DNA of 64,000 nucleotides from Halobaculum roseum (GTDB lineage Archaea > Halobacteriota > Halobacteria > Halobacteriales > Haloferacaceae), in contig NZ_CP082286.1 in assembly GCF_019880245.1 (NCBI RefSeq), positions 124,001-188,000 on the forward strand, written 5' to 3'. Under the pieces are notes generated by a model. It was not told where the DNA came from. It saw only the letters and a list, made by a program, of their open reading frames with translations, and ran no database searches. Numbering within the stretch: position 1 is the stretch's first letter; the number at the start of each line of letters is the position of its first letter. The position numbers and the translations under genes were made by a program. This document shows, one piece after another, positions 35,222 through 44,000 of this stretch.

Positions 35222-36364
35222 ATGATCAGCGACGACGAGTTCGACTTCGACGTGACGGTTGTCGGCGGCGGTCCGGCGGGGCTGACGAGCGCGCTGTACG
35301 CGACCCGGCTCGGTCTCGACACGCTCGTCGTGAACCGCGGCGGCGGCCGCGCGGCGATGATGCGAGACACCCACAACGTCATCGGGGTCACCGAGGAGAC
35401 CTCGGGCAACGAGTTCCTCAAGACCGCCCAGGAGCAGGTCAAAAGCTACGGCGGGGAGTACCGTCGCGGGTTCGTGGAGCACGTCGAGGCGATCGGTGGA
35501 GGCGGCGGGGACAGCGACAGCAGAGGCAGTGGGGACGACGGCGACGTAGACGAGGGGGACGACGGCGCCCCCGACGGATTCCGCGTCGACACCGGCGACG
35601 AAGAGCTGACGACGCGCCGCGTCGTGCTCGCGACCGGGTTCTCCGACGAGCGCCCCGACCCGCCGCTGCCCCGCACCGGCATGGGGCTGCACTACTGCCT
35701 CCACTGTGACGCGTACATGTTCGTCGACGAGTCCGTGTACGTGATGGGGACGGGCGATTCCGCCGCGTACGTCGCGATGATCATGCTCAACTTCACAGAC
35801 GAGGTGGACGTCCTCCTGCGCGGCGAGGAGCCCGAGTGGTCCGACGACACCGCGGAGATGTTGGAGAACCACCCGGTCGACGTGGTCCGAGAGGAGATCG
35901 CCGGGATGAACAAGGACGACGACGGCTGGCTGGAGAGCTTCGAGTTCGAGGACGGGACGGTCCGCGAGTACAAGGGTGGCTTCCCGATGTACGGCTCGGA
36001 CTACCACGCCGAACTCGCCGACGCGCTCGGGTTGGAGCGGGAGGACTCGGGGGAGGTCGCCGTCGACGACCACGGGCGGACCTCCCTCGAGGGCGTGTAC
36101 GCCGTCGGCGACCTCACGCCCGGTCACAACCAGATCCCCGTCGCGATGGGCGAGGGCGCCAAGTGCGGCATCGCGATCCACATGGACCTGCGGGCGTTCC
36201 CGCGGTCGACCGACGACATCGCCGACCTCGGCCCCGTCGACGAGAGCGAGGTGCCGGCCATCTCGCCCGAACTCATGGCGACCGCCGTCGCCCACGAGGG
36301 ACACGCCGGCGGCCCGCGACCAGACGCCGATGAGGTCGAGGGCGAGGCGACGGCCGACGACTGA
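35222..36364 (+). CDS. Thioredoxin-reductase-like NAD(P)/FAD oxidoreductase
   Basis: A 380-residue flavoenzyme. The FAD motif VVGGGPAG (13-20) and a second nucleotide motif VMGTGDSAAYVAM (about 178-190) flank the redox-active pair CLHC at 159-162 in GLHYCLHCDAY. The C-terminal EGVYAVGDLTPGHNQIPVA closes the FAD site. A Gly/Asp/Ser-rich insertion sits at about 92-118. The electron acceptor is not identifiable. It may be a haloarchaeal-type reductase of an unknown small thiol or disulfide protein. Confidence 0.85.
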   Translation: MISDDEFDFDVTVVGGGPAGLTSALYATRLGLDTLVVNRGGGRAAMMRDTHNVIGVTEETSGNEFLKTAQEQVKSYGGEYRRGFVEHVEAIGGGGGDSDSRGSGDDGDVDEGDDGAPDGFRVDTGDEELTTRRVVLATGFSDERPDPPLPRTGMGLHYCLHCDAYMFVDESVYVMGTGDSAAYVAMIMLNFTDEVDVLLRGEEPEWSDDTAEMLENHPVDVVREEIAGMNKDDDGWLESFEFEDGTVREYKGGFPMYGSDYHAELADALGLEREDSGEVAVDDHGRTSLEGVYAVGDLTPGHNQIPVAMGEGAKCGIAIHMDLRAFPRSTDDIADLGPVDESEVPAISPELMATAVAHEGHAGGPRPDADEVEGEATADD

Positions 36365-36400
36365 TCCGGGACGGCGACAGGCCGACGGAAACGGCAAACC

Positions 36401-36410
36401 CCTTATTCTT
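36401..36410 (+). promoter_or_regulatory. TATA element for the tRNA-Gly transcript
   Basis: CCTTATTCTT in an AT-rich patch. A start about 25-28 bases downstream falls near 36431-36437, just before a copy of the tRNA 5' end at 36439-36449 and about 70 bases before the mature tRNA. The distance is unusually long for a haloarchaeal tRNA. Confidence 0.5.
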
Positions 36411-36438
36411 GGACCGGAAACTGTGAGATAGCTCCCGC

Positions 36439-36506
36439 GCGCCGGTGGTGAGCAAACCCGAAGGGTTTGCGAGGTACGGCGCACGAGCGAGCGAAGCGAG
36501 CGATGT
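36439..36506 (+). repeat. Duplicated tRNA-Gly 5' end plus two stem-loops
   Basis: GCGCCGGTGGT at 36439-36449 is identical to the first 11 bases of the tRNA-Gly at 36507. Between them are two hairpins: GCAAACCC-GAA-GGGTTTGC (36452-36470) and GCGCAC (36479-36484) pairing with GTGCGC (36505-36510), with a GAGCGAGCGAAGCGAGCGAT loop. The 3' arm of the second hairpin overlaps the tRNA acceptor strand, so it must be unpaired for the tRNA to fold. Confidence 0.75.
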
Positions 36507-36578
36507 GCGCCGGTGGTCTAGCTGGTATGACTTTGGCCTTCCAAGCCAACGACCCGGGTTCAAATCCCGGCCGGCGCA
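36507..36578 (+). tRNA. tRNA-Gly (anticodon TCC)
   Basis: A 72-base cloverleaf. Acceptor GCGCCGG pairs with CCGGCGC, with discriminator A578. The anticodon loop CTTCCAA gives TCC, and the stem TTGGC/GCCAA flanks it. The T arm is CCGGG-TTCAAAT-CCCGG. CCA is not encoded. No intron is visible. Partial copies of both ends lie around it. Confidence 0.93.
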
Positions 36579-36811
36579 TTTTCTGCCGAACGAAGTGAGG
36601 TGAAAATCGCTTCAGAGGGATTTGCTACCCTGCAAGTCGCAGCGCGCGAACGGAGTGAGCGCGACCGTCTTGCTCTGGTTCAAATCCCGGCCGGTGCAGT
36701 ACTGTCTCGAACGAAGTGAGAGACGTACTCGCCTTCGAGGGATTTAAACTAGACCGGACGCGCGCAGCGGAGTGAGCACGTCCGGGCGTGGTTCAAATCC
36801 CGGCCGGCGCA
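36579..36811 (+). repeat. Two tandem units carrying tRNA-Gly 3' fragments and stem-loops
   Basis: Two imperfect units of about 120 and 113 bp follow the tRNA. Each ends with GGTTCAAATCCCGGCCGG and YGCA (36677-36698, 36790-36811), the 22 bases of the tRNA T arm and acceptor. Each contains a GAGGGATTT block and two stem-loops. The stems are TTTTC/GAAAA (36579-36606), GTCGC/GCGAC (36636-36665), GTAC..GTCTC/GAGAC GTAC (36699-36728) and CCGGACG/CGTCCGG (36754-36785). All four loops share the core GAACGAAGTGAG or a close variant. Confidence 0.85.
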
Positions 36812-36850
36812 GTTCTTGCGGGTTCCACGTCGCCAGCGGCGCCGACGGGA

Positions 36851-38158
36851 TCAGTCGTCCGCGGGGTCCGCGTCCAGTTCCTCCAGCGCCGCCTCCCGCG
36901 CCGACGCCCGGCGGAACACGACCCAGAAGACGCCGGAGGCGACGACGATGAACCCCGCGGCGGTGTAGAAGGCGGCGCTCGTGGAGACGTACTGCTTGAT
37001 GGCCCCGATGCCGACCGGCCCCGCTACCTGCCCGACCTTCCAGGAGATCGAGCGGAGGCTCATCGCTGAGGCGACGGAGTCGTAGCGCTCGCCCTCCTCG
37101 ACGAACAGCGACATCGACGCCGGCAGGCGGATCGAGTCGGCGACACCGAGGACCATGTACGCCCCGAAGAGGCTGAAGAACGCGCCGCCGAGCACCTGCT
37201 CGCCCCCGAAGGCGACGAATCGAACCGGGTCGACCGTCCCCTCGAAGTAGTAGCTCAGGGGAATGAGCGCCGTGCCGATCCCGTACAGGAACGCGCCGGC
37301 GACGACGAAGTACTCCTTGTTGCCGACGCGGTCGGAGAGATCGCCGACGTACCCCTGGGTGATCGACTTCGTGAGCTTCCCGCCCGCGAGGATCCAGCCG
37401 ATGGCGAACGCGGTCGTGCCGAACTCGGTGCGCGCGAGGATGGGCAGGAAGATGATGACGGCCATCTTGCCGACCGAGAACGCGAGCCGGAAGACGACGA
37501 GCGCGCGGATCATCGGGAGGTCGAGCAGCGCCTTCAGCGTCGCGACGCCGCCGCCGGCGTCGTTCTCGGTGCCGCCGCCGGGATCGTCGCGGAGGTTGAG
37601 GAACACGAGGACGAACGCGAGGATCGTGACCGCGGTGAGGACGACGTAGGTGAAGGTGTACCCCTCCGCGAACAGGAGGTAGCCGCCGACCACGTCGCCC
37701 GCGAGGCTGGAGAACGCCGCGACCTGGTTGTACGAACCGAGCCAGCGGCCGTTCTGGTCGTCCGGCGCGATGTGCCCGACGACGGTCGAGCCCGTGATCC
37801 AGAGGACGGACGCGCCGACGCCCTGCAACACCCGGACGAGGATGACGTGCGTCGCGCTCTCGACGAGCATGAATCCGAAGAAGACGACCACGTTGATCGC
37901 GAGCCCCAGCAGGAGCCAGTGTTTCGCGTTGCTCGTGTCGACCTTCCGGCCGAGCGGGAGGACGATGAGCAACTGGACGACGGCGAAGGCGGTGCCGAAC
38001 AGTCCCTCGACCGTGCCGGTCGTCCCGAAGTCCTCGGCGTACAGCGCCAGCGCGATGAGCAGCGTCGAGTACGCCTGACTGCGCGCGAACGCCGTGCCGG
38101 CCAGCGCCGAGAACTCCTTGTCGCGCAACAGCGCGACGGAGTTGCCGAACTGCACCAC
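36851..38158 (-). CDS. MFS transporter
   Basis: A 435-residue major facilitator. Twelve hydrophobic segments can be counted, with a cytoplasmic PLGRKVDTSN loop after the second helix (family motif A-like) and the equivalent GDLSDRVGNKEY loop after the eighth. I chose the GTG at 38158 (VVQFGNSVALLRDKEF) because TTTAAGC at about 38186-38194 lies 28-36 bases upstream; the GTG at 38176 is the alternative. The protein ends in a Glu/Asp-rich tail. Substrate unknown. Its stop is 40 bases past the last tRNA-derived repeat. Confidence 0.85.
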   Translation of the reverse strand: MVQFGNSVALLRDKEFSALAGTAFARSQAYSTLLIALALYAEDFGTTGTVEGLFGTAFAVVQLLIVLPLGRKVDTSNAKHWLLLGLAINVVVFFGFMLVESATHVILVRVLQGVGASVLWITGSTVVGHIAPDDQNGRWLGSYNQVAAFSSLAGDVVGGYLLFAEGYTFTYVVLTAVTILAFVLVFLNLRDDPGGGTENDAGGGVATLKALLDLPMIRALVVFRLAFSVGKMAVIIFLPILARTEFGTTAFAIGWILAGGKLTKSITQGYVGDLSDRVGNKEYFVVAGAFLYGIGTALIPLSYYFEGTVDPVRFVAFGGEQVLGGAFFSLFGAYMVLGVADSIRLPASMSLFVEEGERYDSVASAMSLRSISWKVGQVAGPVGIGAIKQYVSTSAAFYTAAGFIVVASGVFWVVFRRASAREAALEELDADPADD

Positions 38159-38275
38159 TGTTACGTTCCGAAACACACAGGGTGCGCTTAAATTCCATCA
38201 TCGCGGCCGGATACGGGGTGGATTCTCACGGTGTACGTTCATCGCAGTCCCCGGATCGCCCCGGCGTCGACGCCG

Positions 38276-39160
38276 CTACAGCTCGATCCGTTCGACGAGC
38301 TGGTCGTCGCTTTTGGTGTTGATCGCGACGATGCGGACGAGGTCCTCGATGAGCGAGTCGCGAAGCTTCGCTTTGAGGAGGTTGTCGACCTGATAGACGC
38401 CCGCGGCGTTCACCATCTCGATCTCGACGAGCACTGGCATCGCGTCGCCGTCGTGGCCGTCGGCCTCGCTGCCGGGCTTGAGGTCGACGTTGCTGATGGC
38501 CTGCGAGGAGAGCGTGTTGATCCCGCGACCGCCCTTCTCGTAGGGGATCCGGGAGCGACCCCGCTCCATGTCGAGCGCGTCGGCGACGCGGATGACGCCC
38601 GCCTCGCGGGTGAGCGGCGTCTCCTCGGTGTGGTGACAGAGGATGGCGTGGAGCACCTCCGCTTTCACGCGGACGGCCTCCTCGGTTCCGTAGTAGTCGA
38701 ACTGCGGGAGGAACCGATCCAGCAGGTCGGCCGCCAGCGGGATCGAGTAGTAGGCGTGGTCGTCGCGGTGGACGACGTGCCCGATGTCGTGGATCGTTGC
38801 CGCGAGCGCGACGATCACCGCCTCGTCGGCCTCGTCGAGCCCCTGCTCGCTCGCGCCGTTGAACGCGACGCCGCCGCGCTTCAGCAGGTCGTACAGTCGC
38901 AACGCCCGGTTGCGAACGATCTCGATGTGCTTGGCGCCGTGGTCGTTGTATCCCTTGCGCGTGACGGCGTTGACGTTCTGCGCGCGGAGGTACGTCCGGA
39001 TCTCGGGGTCGGACTCGATGGCCGCCAACACCTCGTTCACGCGCTCGTCGGGGAACGCGTGCTCGGCGTCGGGGTCGTACTGCCGAACGCTCATCTTGTT
39101 CGGGTCGTCGATCCGATCGTCGTCCGGAGACGTCCCCGTCGAACCGGCGTTGTCGCTCAT
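38276..39160 (-). CDS. HD-domain phosphohydrolase
   Basis: A 294-residue metal-dependent hydrolase. The HD signature reads YNDHGAKHIEIV (about 76-87), AATIHDIGHVVHRDDHA (about 125-141) and ILCHHTEE, giving the H...HD...D set. RVADALDMERGRSR is the distal Asp helix. The start is ATG 39160 (MSDNAGSTG). The last 80 residues form a beta-rich domain. Typical substrates are nucleotides or signalling phosphates; not determined here. Confidence 0.85.
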   Translation of the reverse strand: MSDNAGSTGTSPDDDRIDDPNKMSVRQYDPDAEHAFPDERVNEVLAAIESDPEIRTYLRAQNVNAVTRKGYNDHGAKHIEIVRNRALRLYDLLKRGGVAFNGASEQGLDEADEAVIVALAATIHDIGHVVHRDDHAYYSIPLAADLLDRFLPQFDYYGTEEAVRVKAEVLHAILCHHTEETPLTREAGVIRVADALDMERGRSRIPYEKGGRGINTLSSQAISNVDLKPGSEADGHDGDAMPVLVEIEMVNAAGVYQVDNLLKAKLRDSLIEDLVRIVAINTKSDDQLVERIEL

Positions 39161-39346
39161 ACTACGGCGGACGGGGGGCGCCCGCAAAAGGGCTCGGCCT
39201 CTCCCGTAGTTCGTCTCCGCGACCCTCCGCTATCGACGCGCTGGAGGTTCCGTCGGCGTGGATCGATGCTCGGAAATCGTCTTCCGGCCCCCGTTTCGGC
39301 CGGATCTGTCGAAACAATTACTTACGAATGCTGTGATGCGCTCGGC

Positions 39347-39892
39347 ATGGCGCCCGATCCGACCGACGGAGCGGAACGTTCTCAGGAGGGATCGACCGAT
39401 GACAGTCCCGGTGACGGTGTGGAACAGTCCGGGAGAGACCCGACCGGCGGCGGCTCCGTCGAAGGCGTCGAACAGGCCACGGAGGAGCTGAACGACGACG
39501 ACCCCGGCGACACGGACCCTCGCGAGAAGGGACCCAACGACATGTACTGTTCCTCCTGTGGCGCGGTCATCAAGAAGAACGCCGAGCTCTGCCCCGAGTG
39601 TGGGGTTGCGACGGGCAACACCGGGGTCACCGGCTCGCGTTCGACGGGGACCGCGGCTTCAGGAACTGCGGCGGGCGGCTCGTCGACGGGGAAGAACACG
39701 TTCCTCGTGGGCGGTGCGGTCTCCGGCCTGATCGCGTTCGTCCTGCTCCCGATCGTGTTCGGCCCGCTCTCGATCTACTGCGGCTACCGAGTGTACAGGG
39801 ACTTCGACGAAGTGCAGGGGATCGCGGTGGCCGCCTGGGGCGGTCTCGCCCTCGTCGTCGGGATGGTCTTCGGCGCGATGATGTTCCTGTAG
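39347..39892 (+). CDS. Zinc-ribbon membrane protein (DUF4190-like)
   Basis: A 181-residue protein. A long acidic Gly/Ser/Asp-rich N-terminal part (1-65) precedes a zinc ribbon (CSSCG then CPECG, about 68-85), a Gly/Ser/Thr linker and two transmembrane segments at about 122-142 and 155-178. CAATTACTTA at 39315-39324 is a good TATA box for a leaderless ATG at 39347. It resembles small envelope proteins of unknown role. Confidence 0.7.
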   Translation: MAPDPTDGAERSQEGSTDDSPGDGVEQSGRDPTGGGSVEGVEQATEELNDDDPGDTDPREKGPNDMYCSSCGAVIKKNAELCPECGVATGNTGVTGSRSTGTAASGTAAGGSSTGKNTFLVGGAVSGLIAFVLLPIVFGPLSIYCGYRVYRDFDEVQGIAVAAWGGLALVVGMVFGAMMFL

Positions 39893-40151
39893 GTCCGTCG
39901 ACGTGACGGCGAGGGCCGGCGCAGGAACACGCCCCGGCGCGCGCCGCGCCGGTCGCAGTAGATCTACGGACGGATCCGTACCATCTACGCTCAACATCCC
40001 CTCCGACTGTACGCCGGTCGGGTTTCGACTGCCGATCACGGGTTCGCCGAGGAGGGGACATCGGATCGACACCGTCCCTCCGTCAAACGGGGATATTCCG
40101 GTTGCTCCGTGCAAGAACGCCTGTGGAGGCCGTACCGTTCGGTCCAAAAAG

Positions 40152-40160
40152 CCTATAATT
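40152..40160 (+). promoter_or_regulatory. TATA box of tatA
   Basis: CCTATAATT, preceded by an A-rich AAAAAG patch that could act as BRE, lies 26-34 bases before the tatA ATG at 40186. The upstream 290-bp gap (39893-40180) otherwise holds only unique GC-rich sequence. Confidence 0.6.
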
Positions 40161-40185
40161 GCCACCGGGTAAGCCGGGAGTAGAG

Positions 40186-40488
40186 ATGCCTACCACCCTA
40201 CCCCTGTTCGGCGCCATCCCGGGCGGTCCGGAGATGCTCATCATCCTGCTCGTGTTGGTGCTGCTGTTCGGCGCGAACAAGATCCCCAAGCTGGCCCGTT
40301 CGACCGGGCAGGCGATGGGCGAGTTCAAGAAGGGCCGCGAGCAGGTCGAAGAGGAGCTTCAGGAGATGCAGGAGGGCGAGATCGACGAGGACGACGAGAT
40401 CGCCGCCGACTCGACCGTCGATTCGACGGCCGACACGTCCACCGGCTCGACCGACGACGCCGTCGAGACCGACACGGAGAAAAACTGA
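40186..40488 (+). CDS. tatA: Twin-arginine translocase subunit TatA
   Basis: A 100-residue pore-forming subunit of the Tat system, which exports the many folded twin-arginine proteins of haloarchaea. A short N-terminus leads into one membrane span (about 14-30, EMLIILLVLVLLFGANK) with the hinge FGANKIPKLAR, an amphipathic helix (GQAMGEFKKGREQVEEEL) and an acidic tail. The ATG at 40186 is used rather than an in-frame upstream one because of the TATA position. tatC is not in the window. Confidence 0.93.
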   Translation: MPTTLPLFGAIPGGPEMLIILLVLVLLFGANKIPKLARSTGQAMGEFKKGREQVEEELQEMQEGEIDEDDEIAADSTVDSTADTSTGSTDDAVETDTEKN

Positions 40489-40538
40489 GGCGCCGTCCCG
40501 GACCGTTTTTACCCGCCCGCCGAACACTCCCCACCGCG

Positions 40539-40611
40539 GGGCGTGTGGCCAAGCGGATACGGCGAGCGGTTCCTAACCGCTAGATCGCGGGTTCGAATCC
40601 CGTCACGCCCG
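40539..40611 (+). tRNA. tRNA-Arg (anticodon CCT)
   Basis: A 73-base cloverleaf. The acceptor GGGCGTG pairs with CACGCCC, with discriminator G611. The anticodon loop TTCCTAA between AGCGG and CCGCT gives CCT. The T arm is GCGGG-TTCGAAT-CCCGT. GTTTTTACC at about 40504-40512 lies 27-35 bases upstream and is a plausible TATA box. No CCA is encoded. Confidence 0.93.
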
Positions 40612-40740
40612 TTCACTCGCTTCGCTCGTTCACGGCCGTGACGTAGTAACACTCGCTCGCTCCGCTCGCTCGCGTGACTCCCGTCACGCCCGTTGCGAGG
40701 TCGAGCGCAGCGAGACCTCGATGCGAACGGGGAGCGTGCG
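40612..40740. repeat. Stem-loop tract with a tRNA-Arg 3' copy
   Basis: CCCGTCACGCCCGTT, the last 15 bases of tRNA-Arg and flank, recurs at 40680-40694, 81 bp downstream. Stem-loops of the same type as at tRNA-Gly surround it: CTCGCTTCGCTC at 40616-40627 and CTCGCTCGCTCCGCTCGCTCG at 40652-40672 (loop core on the minus strand), and CGAGGTC/GACCTCG (40696-40702, 40714-40720) with loop GAGCGCAGCGA. Confidence 0.75.
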
Positions 40741-41047
40741 CGGTCGAGCGGCGGCGAGACCCCGACAGCGAACGGCGAACGCCCGGCCGAACGTGAGTGA
40801 GGCCGCGGCAGCGAGCGGGGAACCCCGTGACCCGTGAGCGAAGCGACCCGTGAGCGGTATCGGGCGTTGCTCGCGACGGGGACTACCCGGTAGAAGAATT
40901 CTTTCCGACTTCGGACAACTCATTACAAACCGAACAGGACGGACGCGGTTTCGCTCGAAAACCGGCCACATAACGTGTGTATCGGTGCTTCTCACCGATG
41001 ATATAGAGGGCAAGCATTTAACGTGGCGCCGGAGTTGAGTGGACTCA
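40741..41047. other. Non-coding region before the long pilus ATPase
   Basis: A region without a convincing gene. The left part is GC-rich with further GAGCG/GAACG-like fragments; the right part (about 40890-41020) is lower in GC and holds CATTTAAC at 41015-41022, a well-placed TATA for the ATG at 41048. A 62-codon open frame here has no coding character. Confidence 0.5.
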
Positions 41048-44000
41048 ATGGCTACCGACGAGGCTGACGCGGCCGCCGGCTCCGGATTCGAGGGCGAATC
41101 CGGGTCGGCGGCGCGCTCGGGGGATGCGGCCGTCGTCGGGGAGTACACGTGGCCGGACTTCCTGCGGGAGCACGGACACGAGGACGCTGCCGACGAACTC
41201 GCCGAGCGCCTCCGGACGGAGGTCGTCGAGGAGGACGAGGACGGCGAGGAGGTCGTGCGGATCGAGGTCCGCGCCGCGACCGCCGAGGACTTGGCGGCGC
41301 TCGGCGTCGCCGATGTGGCCGCCGACGCGCTGGGTATCGACCCCGGCGACGTGTCGGCCGCCGTCGGCTCGGCCGGCGCGCTCGGTGAGTCGATCGCGGA
41401 CCGCTCCCCGCTGCTGGCGTACGACGAGACGCCCGTCTGGAAGGACATCTACACGTGGGACGACTACCGCGAGGAGTACTTCCTCGACGAGGAGGGGAAC
41501 CCACCGACCGACGAGGAGGACGAGCCGCTGGAGTTCACCGACGCCGACAAGGCCGAGGCGCTGGGGTTCGACCCGAACCGCGTCGAGGAGACGCTCGGGC
41601 ACCTCGCGAAACGCGCGCCGGAACTGGACGAGGTGATCGACGAGCGTACCGTCGACATCGCCGACGACGTCGACGAGGACGCGTTCTTCAGCGACGCCGC
41701 CGGGACGACGACGGTCGCGAACCGCTACGACCTGGAGAAGGCGGTGCCGATGCCGAAGAAGCGTCACTTCCGCGAGGTCGAACGCTACTGGGTGAACGAA
41801 CCGTACTCGTTCGTGATCGTCTTTCACTCGACCAAGGAGAACGAGAAAAAGTACTACGTGGTCGAACCGTACCGTAACGCCATCGAGGAGGACCTGTTCG
41901 AGTTCCTCGAGGGGAAGCTCCGCTCGGCGATCAAGTACGCCGACGAGGGCGCCGTCGCGGCCGACGACGACCACCGCCGGCTGACGATCCGCGAGGAGAC
42001 GTACGACCTGCTGGAACGGTACGACCTCTACACCCGCGACGCCGGCCCGCAGCTCGGCGACAAGCTCGCGGATCTGTTCGGCGTCGACGTGGACGACGAG
42101 GGTGCCGCGGGTCGGCTGATCCGCGCGCTCGGCGTCGCACCCCGGGAGTCACACGGCGAGATCGACGGGATCGCCGCGCGACCCGAGCCCGCGGTCCTCG
42201 CGGAGGACCCGGACACGCTCACGGAGTACACCGTGACGAAGGCGCTGTACTACCTCGAACGCGACTTCGTCGGCTACGAGCGCATCGACGGCATCAAACA
42301 CGACATCAACGTCGAGGACATCTCCTGTGACGGGTACAACTCCCCCGTCTTCGTCTACCACTCCGACTACGAGCAGATCATCTCGAACGTCTACCACGGC
42401 GAGCAGGAGTTGGACGACTTCGTCGTCAAGCTCGCCCAGCGCTCGGGGAAGGGTATCTCGAAGCGCCGCCCGCAGGTGGACGCCACGCTCCCGGACGGCT
42501 CGCGTGCACAGTTAACCCTCGGCAAGGAGGTGTCCGATCACGGGACGAACTACACCATCCGCCAGTTCAAGGACGTCCCGTTCACGCCGATCGACCTCAT
42601 CAACTGGAACACGTTCAGCCTCGACGAGATGGCGTTCCTGTGGCTGTGCATCGAGAACCACAAGAGCCTGATCTTCGCGGGCGGCACCGCCTCCGGGAAG
42701 ACGACCAGCCTGAACGCCGTCTCGCTGTTCATCCCCTCGAACTCGAAGATCGTCTCGATCGAGGACACCCGCGAGGTCGAGTTGCCTCAGCGCAACTGGA
42801 TCGCCTCCGTCACCCGACCCTCGTTCGCGGACGACGGCGGCGGCGACGTGGACGAGTTCGACCTGCTGGAGGCCGCACTGCGCCAGCGACCCGACTACAT
42901 CGTCATGGGCGAGATCCGCGGCGAGGAGGGGCGCACCCTCTTTCAGGTCATGTCGACCGGGCACACGACGTACACGACCTTCCACGCGGACAACGTCGGC
43001 GAGGTGCTCAAGCGCTTCACGACCGAGCCGATCAACGTCTCGAAGACGATGTTCACGGCGCTGGATCTCGTGTCGGTGCAGGCGTCGACGCGGGTACAGG
43101 GTCGGAAGGTCCGCCGGAACAAGTCGCTCACGGAGATCAACCACTACGACGCCGAGAACGACGAGATCAACGTTCAGGACGTGTACCAGTGGCAGGCCGA
43201 GACGGACGAGTTCCTCCACATGGGCGACTCGAACACCCTCGAGGAGATCATGTTCGACCGGGGATGGAGTCACGAGCGGCTGGAGGAGGAGCTGCTCAAG
43301 CGTCGCGCGGTGATCGCCTACCTGATCGACCGCGACCTCAACACGTACACGCAGGTCGCGGCGACGCTGCAGGCGTTCATTAACGACCCCGAGACGATCC
43401 TCTCGCTGATGGCGAACGAACGGCTGGAGGCGAGCCTCGACGACCTCCGCGAGATGGAGTCGGTCCTGATCGACGTGGACGAGGACAAAGAAGAGATGGT
43501 CCCGCGTCCGGAGCCCTCCGAGGCGCAGGCGGCGGAGGCGGAGTCGATCCTCGAGGAGGCGGAGTCGATCCTCGCGGAGTTCCGCGGCGAGCGCACCGAC
43601 GGCGTCGCGGCCGCCCTGGGCGCGGTCGAGCCTGCCGGCGACGTCGCCGCCGAACCCGGCGCGGGGGACGCGCTCGCCGGCGACGCGGACGCGGACGCGA
43701 ACGCCGCCGGCGCACCGTTCGACGGGATCGGTCCGGAGCCGCTCGACATCGGCCGATCGTTCGACACGGGCGGTTCGAACGACGCGCCTGAGGCGGCCGA
43801 CGGCACGGCTGACGACGCGACCGATCCGGCCGGCGAGGCTGCCGACGCGTTCGACGCGATCGATCAGTTCGACGACGACCCGTCGGGCAGCGACGCCGGC
43901 GTCAACCGCTCCGATGGCGGCCGGTCGGAGGGCGACCGTCCCGACGACGACACGGCGATCGACACCGGCGCCCTCGACGACGGCGACGCGTCCGATCCCG

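Noticed and set aside
36579-36811. Attachment sites of an integrated element
   Set aside because: The copies of the tRNA end are only about 115 bp apart with no integrase or cargo, so a classic integrative element is not supported here.
36657-36812. Two further tRNA genes after tRNA-Gly
   Set aside because: Only the T arm and acceptor 3' side are present; there is no D arm, anticodon arm or 5' acceptor, so they are partial copies.
40850-41038. A 62-codon gene before the long ATPase
   Set aside because: It covers the AT-rich promoter region, shows no family similarity or coding bias and has no promoter of its own.
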